DNA of 64,000 nt from Edaphochlamys debaryana (Eukaryota; Chlorophyta; Chlorophyceae; Chlamydomonadales). Where the stretch lies: NCBI GenBank assembly GCA_016858145.1, contig JAEHOE010000026.1:310001-374000 (forward strand), read 5' to 3'. This document shows, one piece after another, positions 34,805-45,341 of this stretch. Position 1 is the first letter of the stretch. Each line of letters begins with the position of its first letter. The notes beneath the pieces were generated by a model. That model was not told where the DNA came from, ran no database searches, and saw only the letters and a program-made list of their open reading frames with translations. A program made the translations under genes and the position numbers.

Positions 34805-37310
34805 GGTTGCGGCCGGTAGGTAACAAGCTGGCTGCTACCCAAAAGAGGGAAGCGAGAGGGCCGGGGCCTCCGCTATACTGCCGCGCGCCCATGCCATGCA
34901 GTCGGCATTGCCCAGGGCCAGCCTCGCGGCCTGGGGTGTATTGCATTGCACTGCGGTGACTAGACTCTATGCCATATAGCGGTCAAAGCAACAACAACAC
35001 GCCCGGCGCGAATGCGCGCACAATCGACTGCGCACTTCCCGCTCCGGGGCCTATGAGTCCCCTCAATCTTATACTGTGACGCATACGTTTCAATGAAAGG
35101 CAGTCTCACGCCCTGCGGGCCCAGCAGGCTGTTGAACGCCTCGTCAAAGCTATGTCTTCGGGCCTGAGCCTTGAAAACCACCAGTTGAAGGCAATACACG
35201 CCATTCAGAGAGAGCGCACCTTGGCGGGATGGAGAGAGGCGTGCAGGCGGGGGCGTGGGGCCCCACCCCGTGTCGACTCTCCCCCATGGCGCCTCTCTAG
35301 CACGACACAGTGAGGAGGTTGCAAGTGAGTGCTGAAGACTGGAGTTTTGGGGGGGAAAGCGAGGGGGTGAGCCTCGTCCACGAGGGAAGCGTGCCGGTGC
35401 CGTGTGGCAGGGGCAGCCCTGGCACCACTGGCAGCCTCAGCGCAGGGGAGGGCCGTGGGGATGAAGGAGAGGAGGCCACAGCCTTGGGCAGCGCCAGTTC
35501 TCCCGTCTGGGAGCGTGAGGCGTGAGGAGCCGGGGAGCGGACCTTTGTGATCCTGGACAGGCAGGCTCCCCATACCCGAACCCGAACACCTAAACGCCCC
35601 GCAGTCGAGTCTTTGCTGTCCCTAGGCGTCCAACGAGCGGCGCTGGTTGCCTGATGCTTGGCCTGTACACCGGTGTCTGACAGTGCCTTGCGGCGCCCAG
35701 GTTGATGGTGCTTGGCGACACCGTGTGTGTGGTGGACGGGGCCTGGGGCTCGACTCGAGATGCCCGGACGAGCCAGCTCAGGTATCGCCCCGCGCGGTTC
35801 ACCGAACCCCACCTTGTTCAATCACCGCCACATGTGCAGGCGAAGAGGCTCCGCTAGACGCCCCCCGCGTCTCTATGCTTTACGGTGTCTCTCGACGCCG
35901 CTGTACTGGATGGAAGAGAATAAAGGGCGGCTGGAATAAGCTGCAAAGCGCTATCCTCCAGGTTTGGGAACCTCGGGATCCTTGCAACGAGCCGCTGACC
36001 ACATCCTGCCCCGGAGCGCTTTCCTGTGATAACTACAACCAGCGCGTCAGCGCCATCTCCCTACCGCACCCGTACCTCTCTACCCTCCTGTGTTCACGTC
36101 AGGCTGCCAAGCCCAGCAGACACCAGCGGCGCTCGGCCCAGCGGGTTCCACCTTGCCACAGCCTCAGCGTCGTCGCTCTGGGCTTGCTGAGTGCGCCAGA
36201 CATGATCGGGATGTCCCTGGTCCGGACTCCCCGGCTGCCCTACGGTACGCGTCTGCGAAGCTTGGCTGGCACAGCAGCGAGGTACCGCCGGTACGTACGG
36301 GTATGCCATTTGCCATATGCGCTGTCAGCGCCACCTGCACGCCTGTTGCCAGCGCAGCCCGACTGGGATCGCAGGTCCCCACTGCAGCCCTGACGGCCGC
36401 TTCGATGGCACCGTGCCGCAACGGCCTCTGCAACAGGAGCGGCGGGCGAAGGGGGGATGAGGGCAAGGGCTGTGCCAACAGCTGCGCGGCATGGCGGCGC
36501 ATGGAGCTGCATGGAGCCGGTCCGCTGGCGACGGAGCTCTACGAGAAGCGCGGCGCCTTTTACCCGGGGGCTCAAGGGACTTGACCACCATAAACATGGG
36601 TCCCACAGCCCCCCAGGCCCCCAGGTGCTCACGGGTCACCGTTGCAGTGGGGCACAGCCTGCCGGGCCGTGCGAAGCTGGCGGGCTTGCCTGGGGCGGAG
36701 GCGTTGTTGGCGAGCGAGGGCGAGAGGGTTTGGCGAAAGGAGTGGGATTGCTTGCCGTTACGGAGGGCCCAGCCGACTGAGCCGAGGATTTGGCGTTGGT
36801 AAGCCTGCGGGGTTGCCTGCGGCTTGCTACAACACGCCGACCCTTTGAGCCTTACCTGGCCTGTGGTGGCCTGTGGTGGCCGAGGGTGGGGGGTGCTGAC
36901 TACGGGCAGTACTGTGGAGACTACGGGGGCGGACTAGCCGCGGCAGTTCTGTTCAAGCGTGCACTCGGGACTTGCGAACATTTGCATCCTGTTTCGGATG
37001 CCCATTCGATGTTCTCAGGCTGGGGCGGGGCCGGCGGTGGTGGCTGGCGCGGGTGCGTGACCCCGGGGTCGGCCGACGGCCGTGTCGGGCTGTGCGCGCG
37101 GGCTCTGTTTTTGCTTATGCGAAGACCAATTGAGCTTTGTGTCCATTGCCATAGCAGACATGCTATCCGCTTCGGGGGCATGCGCTGTCGCGGCTGTGCA
37201 GTCTCGGCCCTTCGCGTCCGCATGCGCCACACGACTGCATGCGGCCCCGCCGCTAATTTAGGGTGCTTTGTCCCCTTACCGAGAACACCAGTTCAAGAAG
37301 CATAGCCAAC
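34805..37310. other. 2.5 kb divergent intergenic region between RPS3A and DUF4079 gene
   Basis: It should hold promoters for both flanking genes. An open frame at 34960-35199 (-) has protein-like composition (QARRHSFDEAFNSLLGPQG) but no ATG, no coding bias and no recognised family. Longer frames at 35647-36393 and 36790-37305 (+) also lack coding bias. Confidence 0.5.
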
Positions 37311-39159
37311 ATGCAGCTGCAGCGCCCCTCCACCGTCCTCGCGCGCTCCAGCCGTTCGGCGCTGCAAGTGCGATGCGTCGCGCAGCCGCGCGTCAAGTGC
37401 GCCGTCGCTCCCGCTAAGCCGCGCGAGACGAATCTGATGTCGACGGCCGTTCCGCGTGAGTTAAGCGGGGTCCTTGAGCCAGACGACGAGTGCAAGCCAG
37501 CCCTGACCCGATTCTTCGAATTCTTCCGATTCCCCAGTGTTCACCCTGGCTGCTGCTGGCGGCCTGGCCGACACCTTCTACTCGGCGCTGGAGCCGTCGG
37601 CTACGTACTTCAAGACCCTGGACCTGCCTGAGGTGGGAGCGGGTTGGGTGTTGCGGTAGAGGCGTGGTGCGCTTCCTGGCCACGCGGGCCACGGAACCCT
37701 GCCTTGAGACCCACCCCGATCACTGCCCGGGTCAGGGTGACGCCAAGCTATCACCATGTCAAGTGGCCAGTGCCCAGCAGACTGGTCCCATCTCTCCGCG
37801 TCCAGTACGGGACCAGTACCTGAGGTGCCTTGACCCCCCCCACCTGAACCTTTCCCCTGCTCTGCCTCCCAGGCCCTGATCCACTGGGGCCACCCCGGCA
37901 ACATGGCCGTGGTCCTGTGTGAGTGCCGTACGGTTCATCCATCTACCCAGTAGCCGCTTTCCCTCATGCGCTACCGCTGTTCGCGCTCGTCACGACGCGC
38001 TCGTCATGCCAGGGACCCGCCCCACCAACCCCGCCCCGCCTCCCCTCGCTCCCCGCTCCCCCTCCCTGCCCCCCAGTCGCCATGGGCGGCTACGGTGCTG
38101 CATACCTGGGCTGGCAGATCCGCACCTCGAACGACGCCGCCGTGCTGGAGAAGGCGCGCGACATGCACCCCAAGGTGCGAGCGGGATGAGCCTTGATAAC
38201 GGAAAGCGCGGTTGGGGGGCTCGGGGACCGTGCAGGGCGTGCATCACCCAATCCATCCAAGTCCGTGGGAGCTTGCTGCCCCGCCTGCGCCGTCCGAGGG
38301 CGGGCGCGGCCCCTGATGCCCTCCAACTACGCCTGTGCCCCGCCTGCCCGTCCGCTGGTCACCGCCATGAACGTCCCCGCATTCCCTGCCTGCTCTCCAG
38401 CAGCATACGCCCCGTGGCACGCCGTGAGGGTGCCTAGGCGCATCTCACAGCCCCCACCGCCCTGCCCCCGACCTCTGCCCCCTACCCCCTCTCCTCACCG
38501 CCCGCAGCTGGCCGCCGGCATGTTCTTCTTCTTCGCGCTGGGCGCCACCGGCGGCATGATGTCGCTCATCATGCAGGACCGCCCCATCTTCGAGAGGTGG
38601 GGCAGGGGGGAGGGGGCTCGGACGCAGCGCGAGCAAGCACCCTGCGGTAGATGCGTCGGGGGCCTCCGGGCGGCAGGCTTGGAGGGCACTGGACAAGCTA
38701 TCGTGCCGGACCGTAGACCTCCGTGACGGTATCTTGCGATCTACGACGTGACTCGTGTCACGACCCGGTGCCTCCCGCCTTGCAGCCCCCACGTCTGGAC
38801 CGGCCTGGCGGGCCTGGCCCTCCTGGGGGTGCAGTCCGTGCTGCCCCTCGCCTTCGCCAGCGGCAGCGGCGAGGCGCGCACCGCGGTGAGCACCCGCCTA
38901 CTCGGCGTGCCGCCCTGCTTGCGTTGCGGGGCTTGGGCTGCCCGCTCTCCCCGGGCCATTAGTGAGGCCTCCGCTTTGCGCGCATCTGCAGCTGCCTCAC
39001 CAGTTCGCCCTCACCCTCCCGCCCGCCTTCCAATTCCTCACCACCCACCCACCCCCCTCACCTGCCCCCACCCCCCAGCACGCCTACCTGGGTTCCAGCA
39101 TCATGGCTCTCTTCCTGGTGCACGCGGCCCTGGGGCTCAACCTGGGCCTCAGCTTCTAA
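37311..39159 (+). CDS. DUF4079-family plastid membrane protein
   Basis: Function not known; the family is shared by cyanobacteria and plastid-bearing eukaryotes. Exons: 37311-37455, 37538-37632, 37873-37918, 38077-38174, 38508-38596, 38786-38885, 39079-39159, in frame, giving 217 residues. The first ~50 residues (QRPSTVLARSSRSALQVRC onward) look like a transit peptide. Family features follow: LIHWGHPGNMAVVLFAMGGY, GAAYLGWQIR, then MHPKLAAGMFFFFALGATGG, MMSLIMQDRPIFESPHVWTG and HAYLGSSIMALFLVHAALG. These make about four hydrophobic helices carrying conserved His residues (WGHPG, MHPK, SPHVW, HAYLG), which suggests cofactor or pigment binding, though that is inference. The start was chosen at the ATG that begins the transit-like segment. 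Confidence 0.8.
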
Positions 39160-40175
39160 GCACCTAACCAACGGAGCGCTAGGTATCAATCTTTAGGTCG
39201 ATGGAATGGGCACAGTGACGGTGGTGCACGCATTTGGGAGCGGAGGAGCACCGACGCCGGCGGGATAGCGTAAGATTGGACCCGTTGTTTGGAACGTACG
39301 TGAACGTTACCGCCAGTTGCGGCAGAGTGGAGCGGACTGGAGAGGAGAGGAGGGGGAGGAGAGGCGAGAGAGAAGTGGGGAGAGGAGAGGAGCGTGATTG
39401 CGGGATGGCCTGAGAGCGGGGTGAGCAGAGACGTGAGCGCGCTTGACCGGACCGCGAGCATACCGTATGGCGGCTGGGCGTGTGGCCCATGCATGCTTGG
39501 CAGCTGAATCAAAGCTGCGGCTGGTGAGGAGGGTGGGCTTGGAGGCTCGGTGACTGAGGGAGGCGGCGGCCCCACATTGGGGGAATGAGAAACGAGGACG
39601 AGGTTACGCCCACATTAGGGCGCCCTTGTTGGATATGCGGACGGACGAACCTGGACCGCCCCTCTGCTAGAGCGCTCGGAGCCGCCCCATGCATGCCCTG
39701 TGATTAGGCCTAGCCCGGCTGTGCTCAAGAGTGATGTGAAGCGTCAGACGAGGAGGGCATCTATGCTGGTCTGTGCCATGCAGCAGATTCCAGACGAGGA
39801 CGGTGGGAGCCAGTGCGTGTCAGCTGTGCTCAGCCCCGTCCCAGAAAGCCAGGTCCAGGCGTTCAGCTGATTCGCTTGTCCAGTGCTTCGGGCTTGTGCA
39901 GTGCGCGGGGACCGTGTGTTGCCGAGCCTGTCGGTCTCGAGATGGAAATGCGGGACAGGGGTGATGCCACCTTGATGCGGGAAGGGCGGGGTCAACGGGC
40001 AGGTGTAGTAAGGTGCAGTCCAAGTCGGTCCAAGCAACCGCGCCCTGTACATCGCCGCCTGCTAAGACCTTGACATCATAGCTCAATCTTCACTTCCGTC
40101 AATGCTGACAGGCATACGCGAGTCGCCACTGTTGTCTCAACCACATGGACGCATCGGCCGGCCCTGGGCGCCACG
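39160..40175. other. intergenic: DUF4079 3' flank and right Myb-like gene upstream region
   Basis: Both neighbours read rightward. No TGTAA was found after the DUF4079 gene. A purine-rich GGAGA tract lies near 39329-39393. No exon is supported. Confidence 0.45.
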
Positions 40176-43100
40176 GTGCTCACCGGTGAGACTCTACTTG
40201 GCCTACTGGTCACACTTGTGGACATGGGGCTGCAAGCACGCTTGTGCGGGCGGAAAACCTCCGCTCATCATACCTCGCCGCTTGGCTGCAGCGTGCCAAA
40301 AGCCTGGAGCGCTAGAGAGGAAGATGCTGTGCTTCGAGCCTTCATCGAACTGGGAGGCCCGCGGTGAGGTTTCTGAGGTCTGGGGCCAGACCTTGGCTCG
40401 CCAATTGCAGATGTGGCATAGCAACTCCGGCCATCAGTTGCTTCAGCTCTGACGTTGCTGGTGCGCCTAGGTCCCGCAGCCCATGCCTGGCTGCCACGGA
40501 GCACAGTGCTGTGCATATCTGCGAAATTCCGACATGCATGCATCGCCATGGCCCCCACGCCGCAGGTGGTCACTCATCGCGCGCAGGCTGCCTGGAAGGA
40601 CAGGTGAGGGAGGCACAGTCGTCTGGGGTGCCAGTAGCTACCCTTCGCTGACTCCCACCCCGCTGAAACCCGCGTACCCCACCCGCCCCTCGCAGTGAGC
40701 CAGCTGAAGGGCCTCTGGCACGGGTGAGCCCCCATGGTGATAGCCCGCGCCACTCGTGCAGCACGCACTTGCTTCAGCATCGACTGCAGGGCGGGCAAAG
40801 CCAGCCACCCAAATCCAGGCTCGGGACTAAGCGTCCGACCCGTTTACACCCTTGCCCGGTCGCTCCCGCCTCCCGCCTTGCCCGCCTGTGCGCAGCAAGC
40901 TCAAGTACAAGAGCAGCCGCTGCTCAAGTCTCCTGGGCGACTTTGCCCGCAGCTACGCCGCCCAGCCCGCGGGTATGGACCACATGCACGCCTGTGAGGC
41001 CGCGCTGCGTCAGGCGCAGCAGCAGCAGCAGCAGCAGGAGGCGGACGCGCTGGAGCGCCGGGCTGCGGTGGACGAGGTCGGGTGCGGCGAGGAGGGACAG
41101 GGTGCGGCACACGAGGACGGCTACGGCGAAGCGGAGCAGGCGTGGGAGGAGCAGGAAGAGGAGGAGGACGAGGAGCAGGAGGAGGAGGGTCCCATGCACC
41201 AGGCCAGGCCTCAAGGGGCCGGCCGCTGCCAGCAGCCGCTGGGCTTCCGTGCCGTGGCGGCGGCTGGCGGCGGCGCGGCGGCGGCACGGTGGCCCATTGA
41301 GGGCGACTTCATGGGCGGCGGCAGCAGCGGCGGCGGGGGCAGCAGGGACAGCGGCGGAGAGCTCGTACCGTTTGCGGAACCGCGTGACGACTGGGCGAGG
41401 AGCTGCTTCGACGACCGGACCCAGCGGCGCAGGGAAGCCGCCGCCGCCGAGGGTTGCGGCGGCGGCGGGGCCGCGCTTGGGTCGCCGCCGCCGCTCCAGC
41501 AGGTGGCGGCGGCGGTGGCGGCGGCGCTGGCAGCAGCGGCCTCAGGGCTTCATGGCCCAGGTTGCGCCCAACAGGCGCACCGAGACGAGGATGCCTGGGC
41601 TCAGGGCTTTGCATGGCGGCAGGACGGTGCCACCAAACAGGACCGTGTGGGCGTGGCCGGCCTTCCCGGAGGCACCGGCCCGCCTCCGAGTTCAGTGTCC
41701 GAGGATGGTTGGTCAGCGGTTTCAGCAGGGGGCGGCGGCGCATGGGCGGCGGCGGCTGGCGATGAGTGGCACTCGGCGCAGGGCGTGGACGGCGGCGAGG
41801 CAGCTGTGGAGGCGAGAGGCGGTGAGGGCTGGGGCGGGCTTGGAGCAGGCGGAGGCGGCTGGGCGGCAGCCGGCAGCGGCAGCGCTGGAATCAAGGCTGG
41901 GTTGCCGCACGGAGGGCTGCCGGACAGCTGGGGCTCGAGGCACACGTCACAGCGGCGGGCGGAGTGGCCTGGTACCACGCAACAGGCCGCAGAGCCCCTT
42001 TTGCGCAGTGCCATGGCGGGTCCAGGGCCTCTGCTGCTGCAGCTGGGATCCTGGGTTGACCAGTCCCTGCGTGAGCGGGCTGGAGACTGGGGCCGCCACA
42101 CTGGCGTCCAGCGGAGCCCGCCGCAGCCTCGGCCGCCGCGCGCACAGCAGCCGGGCTGGCACAGCCGGGATCTGACCGGCGGCAGAAGCGTGGAAGGGGG
42201 CCAGGCCTGGGCCGTTCAGGGCTGCGCGAAGAGGCGCCGCCAGGCTTACGAGCCGGAGCCGGGCATCGCCTCCCACCCCAGCGACGGCCGCCTGGTCCCT
42301 AGCCCGGAGCTGTGGGGCCGACCGCCTCAGCAGCAGAAGTCCCCGTCCCCGCTCTGGTCCATTGCGCAAAGCCTTGGTCCGGAGCCCCGACCCGACCTGG
42401 GGGCACCCCCTGCTGGCCGCCTGGTGGAAACCAGCGTGGAGGTGACCGGGCCGCTGCTGTCCCGGCAGCCCTCGCATTTGCCCGCCTGGTCCCTTGAAGA
42501 ACGTGAAGGAGCGGCGCCACGGGGTCAACCGCACCCACAGTCGACTCAGCGGCTCCAGTCTCAGCAGCAACAGCAGAAGCAGAAGCAATGCGGAGGCGGA
42601 GGCGGAGGCGGAGGCGGAGGCGGAGGCGGAGGCGGAGGCGGAGGCGGAGGCGGAGGCGGAGGCGGAGGCGGAGGCGGAGGCGGAGGCGGAGGCGGAGGCG
42701 GAGGCGGAGGCGGAGGCGGAGGCGGAGGCGGAGGCGGAGGCGGAGGCGGAGGCGGAGGCGGAGGCGGAGGCGGAGGCGGAGGCGGAGGCGGTTCGGATTC
42801 CCAATGCAGGCGGGAGAGGGCGTCGCCCCTGCGCCTGGGCCGTTCCGCCGGGCGCGCGGCCTGCCGGGACCAGCCCCAGCCCCAGTCGGTCTACGCCGGC
42901 TCTCCGCTGAGCTGGGGCCTCGGAGCTCGGCTCTCGCCCATGCTCGGAGCTGCTAGTGCCAGGACGCACAGCAAAGAAGCCCCGGCGCCTCCACACGGAA
43001 GCGCGGGCACCAGGCAGGTGGGTAGCCTCCTGGAGAGGGCGGCCGGCCTGTGGCCCCGCCTCGCGGGGCCCTTTGCCGTGCCAGGGTGCCCTCCGGGCCC

Positions 43101-43557
43101 GCGCGTGGACGCCTCGACTCCGTGCCTCTGGCCGTCTAGGGGTGGTCCGGGCGAGGGCGAGGCACCTGCCGGGAGGGCCAGGCACAGGTGGCAGCGCAAG
43201 CCGCGTCCGTACGTGGAGCCGGGGCTGCTGCGAGCCCCGCGGGAGGCGTGGGACGACTGGGAGAAGCCGGAGCCGGAGCATGGAAGTATGGGTTGCGGCG
43301 ACGGGTCCCCGCAGTGCACGTCGTCGGACACGTCATGGCTGGGCAAGGTTTTGGAACCGCAGCGGGAGGGATTGGAGGGCAACGGGGACGAGGTGGAGGG
43401 GCCCGTGGGTTCGATCCTGCACCCCCGCATCTGGCCCCTCGACCTCCGGGAGCTGTGCCGGGACGTGCGGATCTCGCCGCCGACCAACGGCCGCATCCCC
43501 GCCGCGCTGTACTCTTTCAATGAGTCCGCCGGCCGATTGCAGCGGCAGAGGTTCTGA
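40176..43557 (+). CDS. Myb/SANT-like DNA-binding protein with poly-glycine tract
   Basis: Probable transcription factor, paralog of the gene at 1-1578. Exons: 40176-40363 (start uncertain), 40566-40603, 40696-40723, 40896-43557. They splice to KAWSAREEDAVLRAF, WSLIARRLPGRTVSQLKGLW and KLKYKSSRCSSLLGDFARSY, one Myb repeat plus a conserved helical extension. The 38-nt and 28-nt exons match the left paralog exactly in length and phase. The large last exon (887 codons) is low-complexity: a Gln run, an acidic EEEEDEEQEEE stretch, Gly/Ala-rich blocks and 67 consecutive Gly at 42592-42792. An ordered-looking C-terminal segment (HPRIWPLDLRELCRDVRISP) precedes the stop. If the first exon instead begins after the CTGCAG near 40290, the N-terminus would come from an exon I did not find. 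Confidence 0.75.
42591..42791. repeat. GGCGGA hexanucleotide repeat, about 33 copies, coding poly-Gly
   Basis: A near-perfect (GGCGGA)n tract of about 200 bp in the last exon of the Myb-like gene. In the gene frame it encodes 67 glycines. The other frames read Glu-Ala or Arg on the plus strand, and Ser-Ala on the minus strand, and are not real proteins. Confidence 0.97.
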
Positions 43558-45182
43558 AGGGCGGAGTTGTTCAGCGATACCGGTAATGTCATCCGCCCTC
43601 GAACTGTGGGAGGGCGGGGACCGATTGAACTGGCTATGGCGGAAGCCGAGCGTCGTCCTGACGCAGTGGTGCGGGTTGAAGGATGGGGGGTGACTGGGGG
43701 TAGTGGCATAGAGGGGGTTGGACGGACAGAGGAGACGAGGAGTCGGGACGACCTGGGACTGGTAGGTCCGATGGGCGGGGTGAACGGGCCTCCTGATGTT
43801 TGTTGTGCATGGGTTTGTGGCGCCATTGACATCAGGTATCCATCCTCGGACTGTTTGACGCACGGGCGAGGGGTGGGGGCCTGGCTGTGGCGGAGGACCA
43901 GCGCTGCCTTGAGCTTGAGGCATCAGCAGCTGCGGCTAGGGAGGGGATTGACGGACGGATCTTTGGTGTGGTGCCGTGTGAAGAGCGTCGGGACTTGGGA
44001 CTCGGGCCTACCAGACAACGATGTGTAGTGGGCTTGCCATGATGGTTGATTGGTCGAGCCGTCGCTACTGGACCAGCTGGACTAGCAGGCCCATCCAGGG
44101 TGCAAGGTTGTTGAACTAGCTCTGCAAGCAAGCACGTATGGCACGCATTGTCCGTCATGACCCGTCATGACCCCGCACGCTCAGGCCCTGCAGGCGCGCT
44201 CGACTCTGTGCTGTGAGAGTGATTGCATGCGTGCCCAACCAACAGCAAACCCGACGAGGCCACGGGCCAGGTGGAGTTGGGTCAGTCTGCCTAGGGATGG
44301 ATGGGGGCTCGACTCAAGCAAGGGATGGGCTTGCGTCGTGCGTGAGTGTCCCGGCCGCCGTTCACTCACCAGCTCCCAGGGTAATGACTACTAATGAGCC
44401 TTTGATCGACCCGCTGTTAGTTGTGACTGGCGACTTGACTCCAGCCTTGACGCCCCCCGCCGAGGCGATGTGGTGGCCAGACAAGGCGGTCTGAGCGTGC
44501 GGAGGCGGGATGCGCGGGGGCAGAGAGACGAGGAGCCGTCAGCCTTCTGGTCGGGCTCTCTGTACTCCTGGGCTCATGTATCGTATACCTGGCCCAGGGG
44601 CTGAGTCCACACGGGAGGAGTAACATGCAACATGCCTGGGACAAATGGGGCATGGACGCATGGCTAGAGTCTTGCAAGACCCCCAATTGACGAGCATGTG
44701 GAGGAGGCAAGTGCACTCGGAAAGTGGGACTTACATTGACGGCTTAAGCCGCCACCCTGCGTACCCAACCGCCCTGGCTTCGCTCCTTGGCAGGCAACGC
44801 GGCGCCCCCATAGACAGAATGGACCAATCGCATCACTAAGGGTCAAAACAACAAACAGGAGGTAGAGATCATTACGTAAACTGGGTGACATACAAAGGAC
44901 GCGGTCTAGAAGTTCGCAGCTCTTCACATACAACAGTGCTCTCCCTCTGGCGCAGGGCGCCAAGGGCCTCATTGCTTGCGTCAGGACAAAGCATCCTGCC
45001 CGTCAAACATGGGTAATGACTTCCATTCCAAGCGACAAGCGGGGCGCCCCCACGGGGGCGGAAAACGTTCCGGGGTTCCGGGATAGTATCAATTGTCCGA
45101 AGGGGCCGGCCCCTCAGCCATGGCTGCGGCAGTCCATGCTGCCGCCAGGCCCGTCAGCCTGCAACCATCCAAGGGCCCCTAT
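43558..45182. other. convergent intergenic region: 3' flanks of Myb-like and matrix-glycoprotein genes
   Basis: No coding exon is recognised. It includes the 3' UTR of the leftward glycoprotein gene on its right and the 3' UTR of the Myb-like gene on its left. A small direct repeat (CCGTCATGACC) occurs at 44152-44172. Confidence 0.5.
44731..44735 (-). terminator. candidate poly(A) signal TGTAA of the matrix glycoprotein gene
   Basis: TGTAA on the minus strand, about 450 nt beyond the downstream stop at 45183 and about 610 nt beyond the TAG at 45342. Confidence 0.4.
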
Positions 45183-45341
45183 CTAGAGGGCCATGCGGCG
45201 TAGCGCCGAGCGGCGGTGGTTGGGCTGTGCCGCAGCGCCCCCGCAGGTCCCCGGCAGGATGTTGTTCATCTTGTCCAGGTAGGCCTGCAGCTCCATCAGC
45301 TTGGCGTCCGGGACCGGGCTGGTCTTGAGCACCGTGTTCTG
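45183..45341 (-). other. coding-like extension after an in-frame TAG
   Basis: After the TAG at 45344-45342 the same frame continues for 52 codons to a second TAG at 45185-45183. It reads QNTVLKTSPVPDAKLMELQA and then AYLDKMNNILPGTC, with strong C/G third-position bias. This looks like the original C-terminus of the matrix glycoprotein cut off by one base change. A sequence error, or readthrough, would give the same picture. Confidence 0.6.

Noticed and set aside
34960..35199. 79-codon minus-strand open frame with protein-like sequence upstream of RPS3A
   Set aside because: No ATG start, no codon bias, no supported splice partner and no family recognised; kept only as a note in the intergenic entry.
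35647..36393. 248-codon plus-strand open frame in the RPS3A-DUF4079 spacer
   Set aside because: Composition and third-position use are non-coding, with no domain signal.
42588..42956. Open frames reading poly-Arg, Glu-Ala and Ser-Ala repeats
   Set aside because: They are other-frame readings of the GGCGGA repeat; the Gly frame is continuous with the spliced Myb gene.
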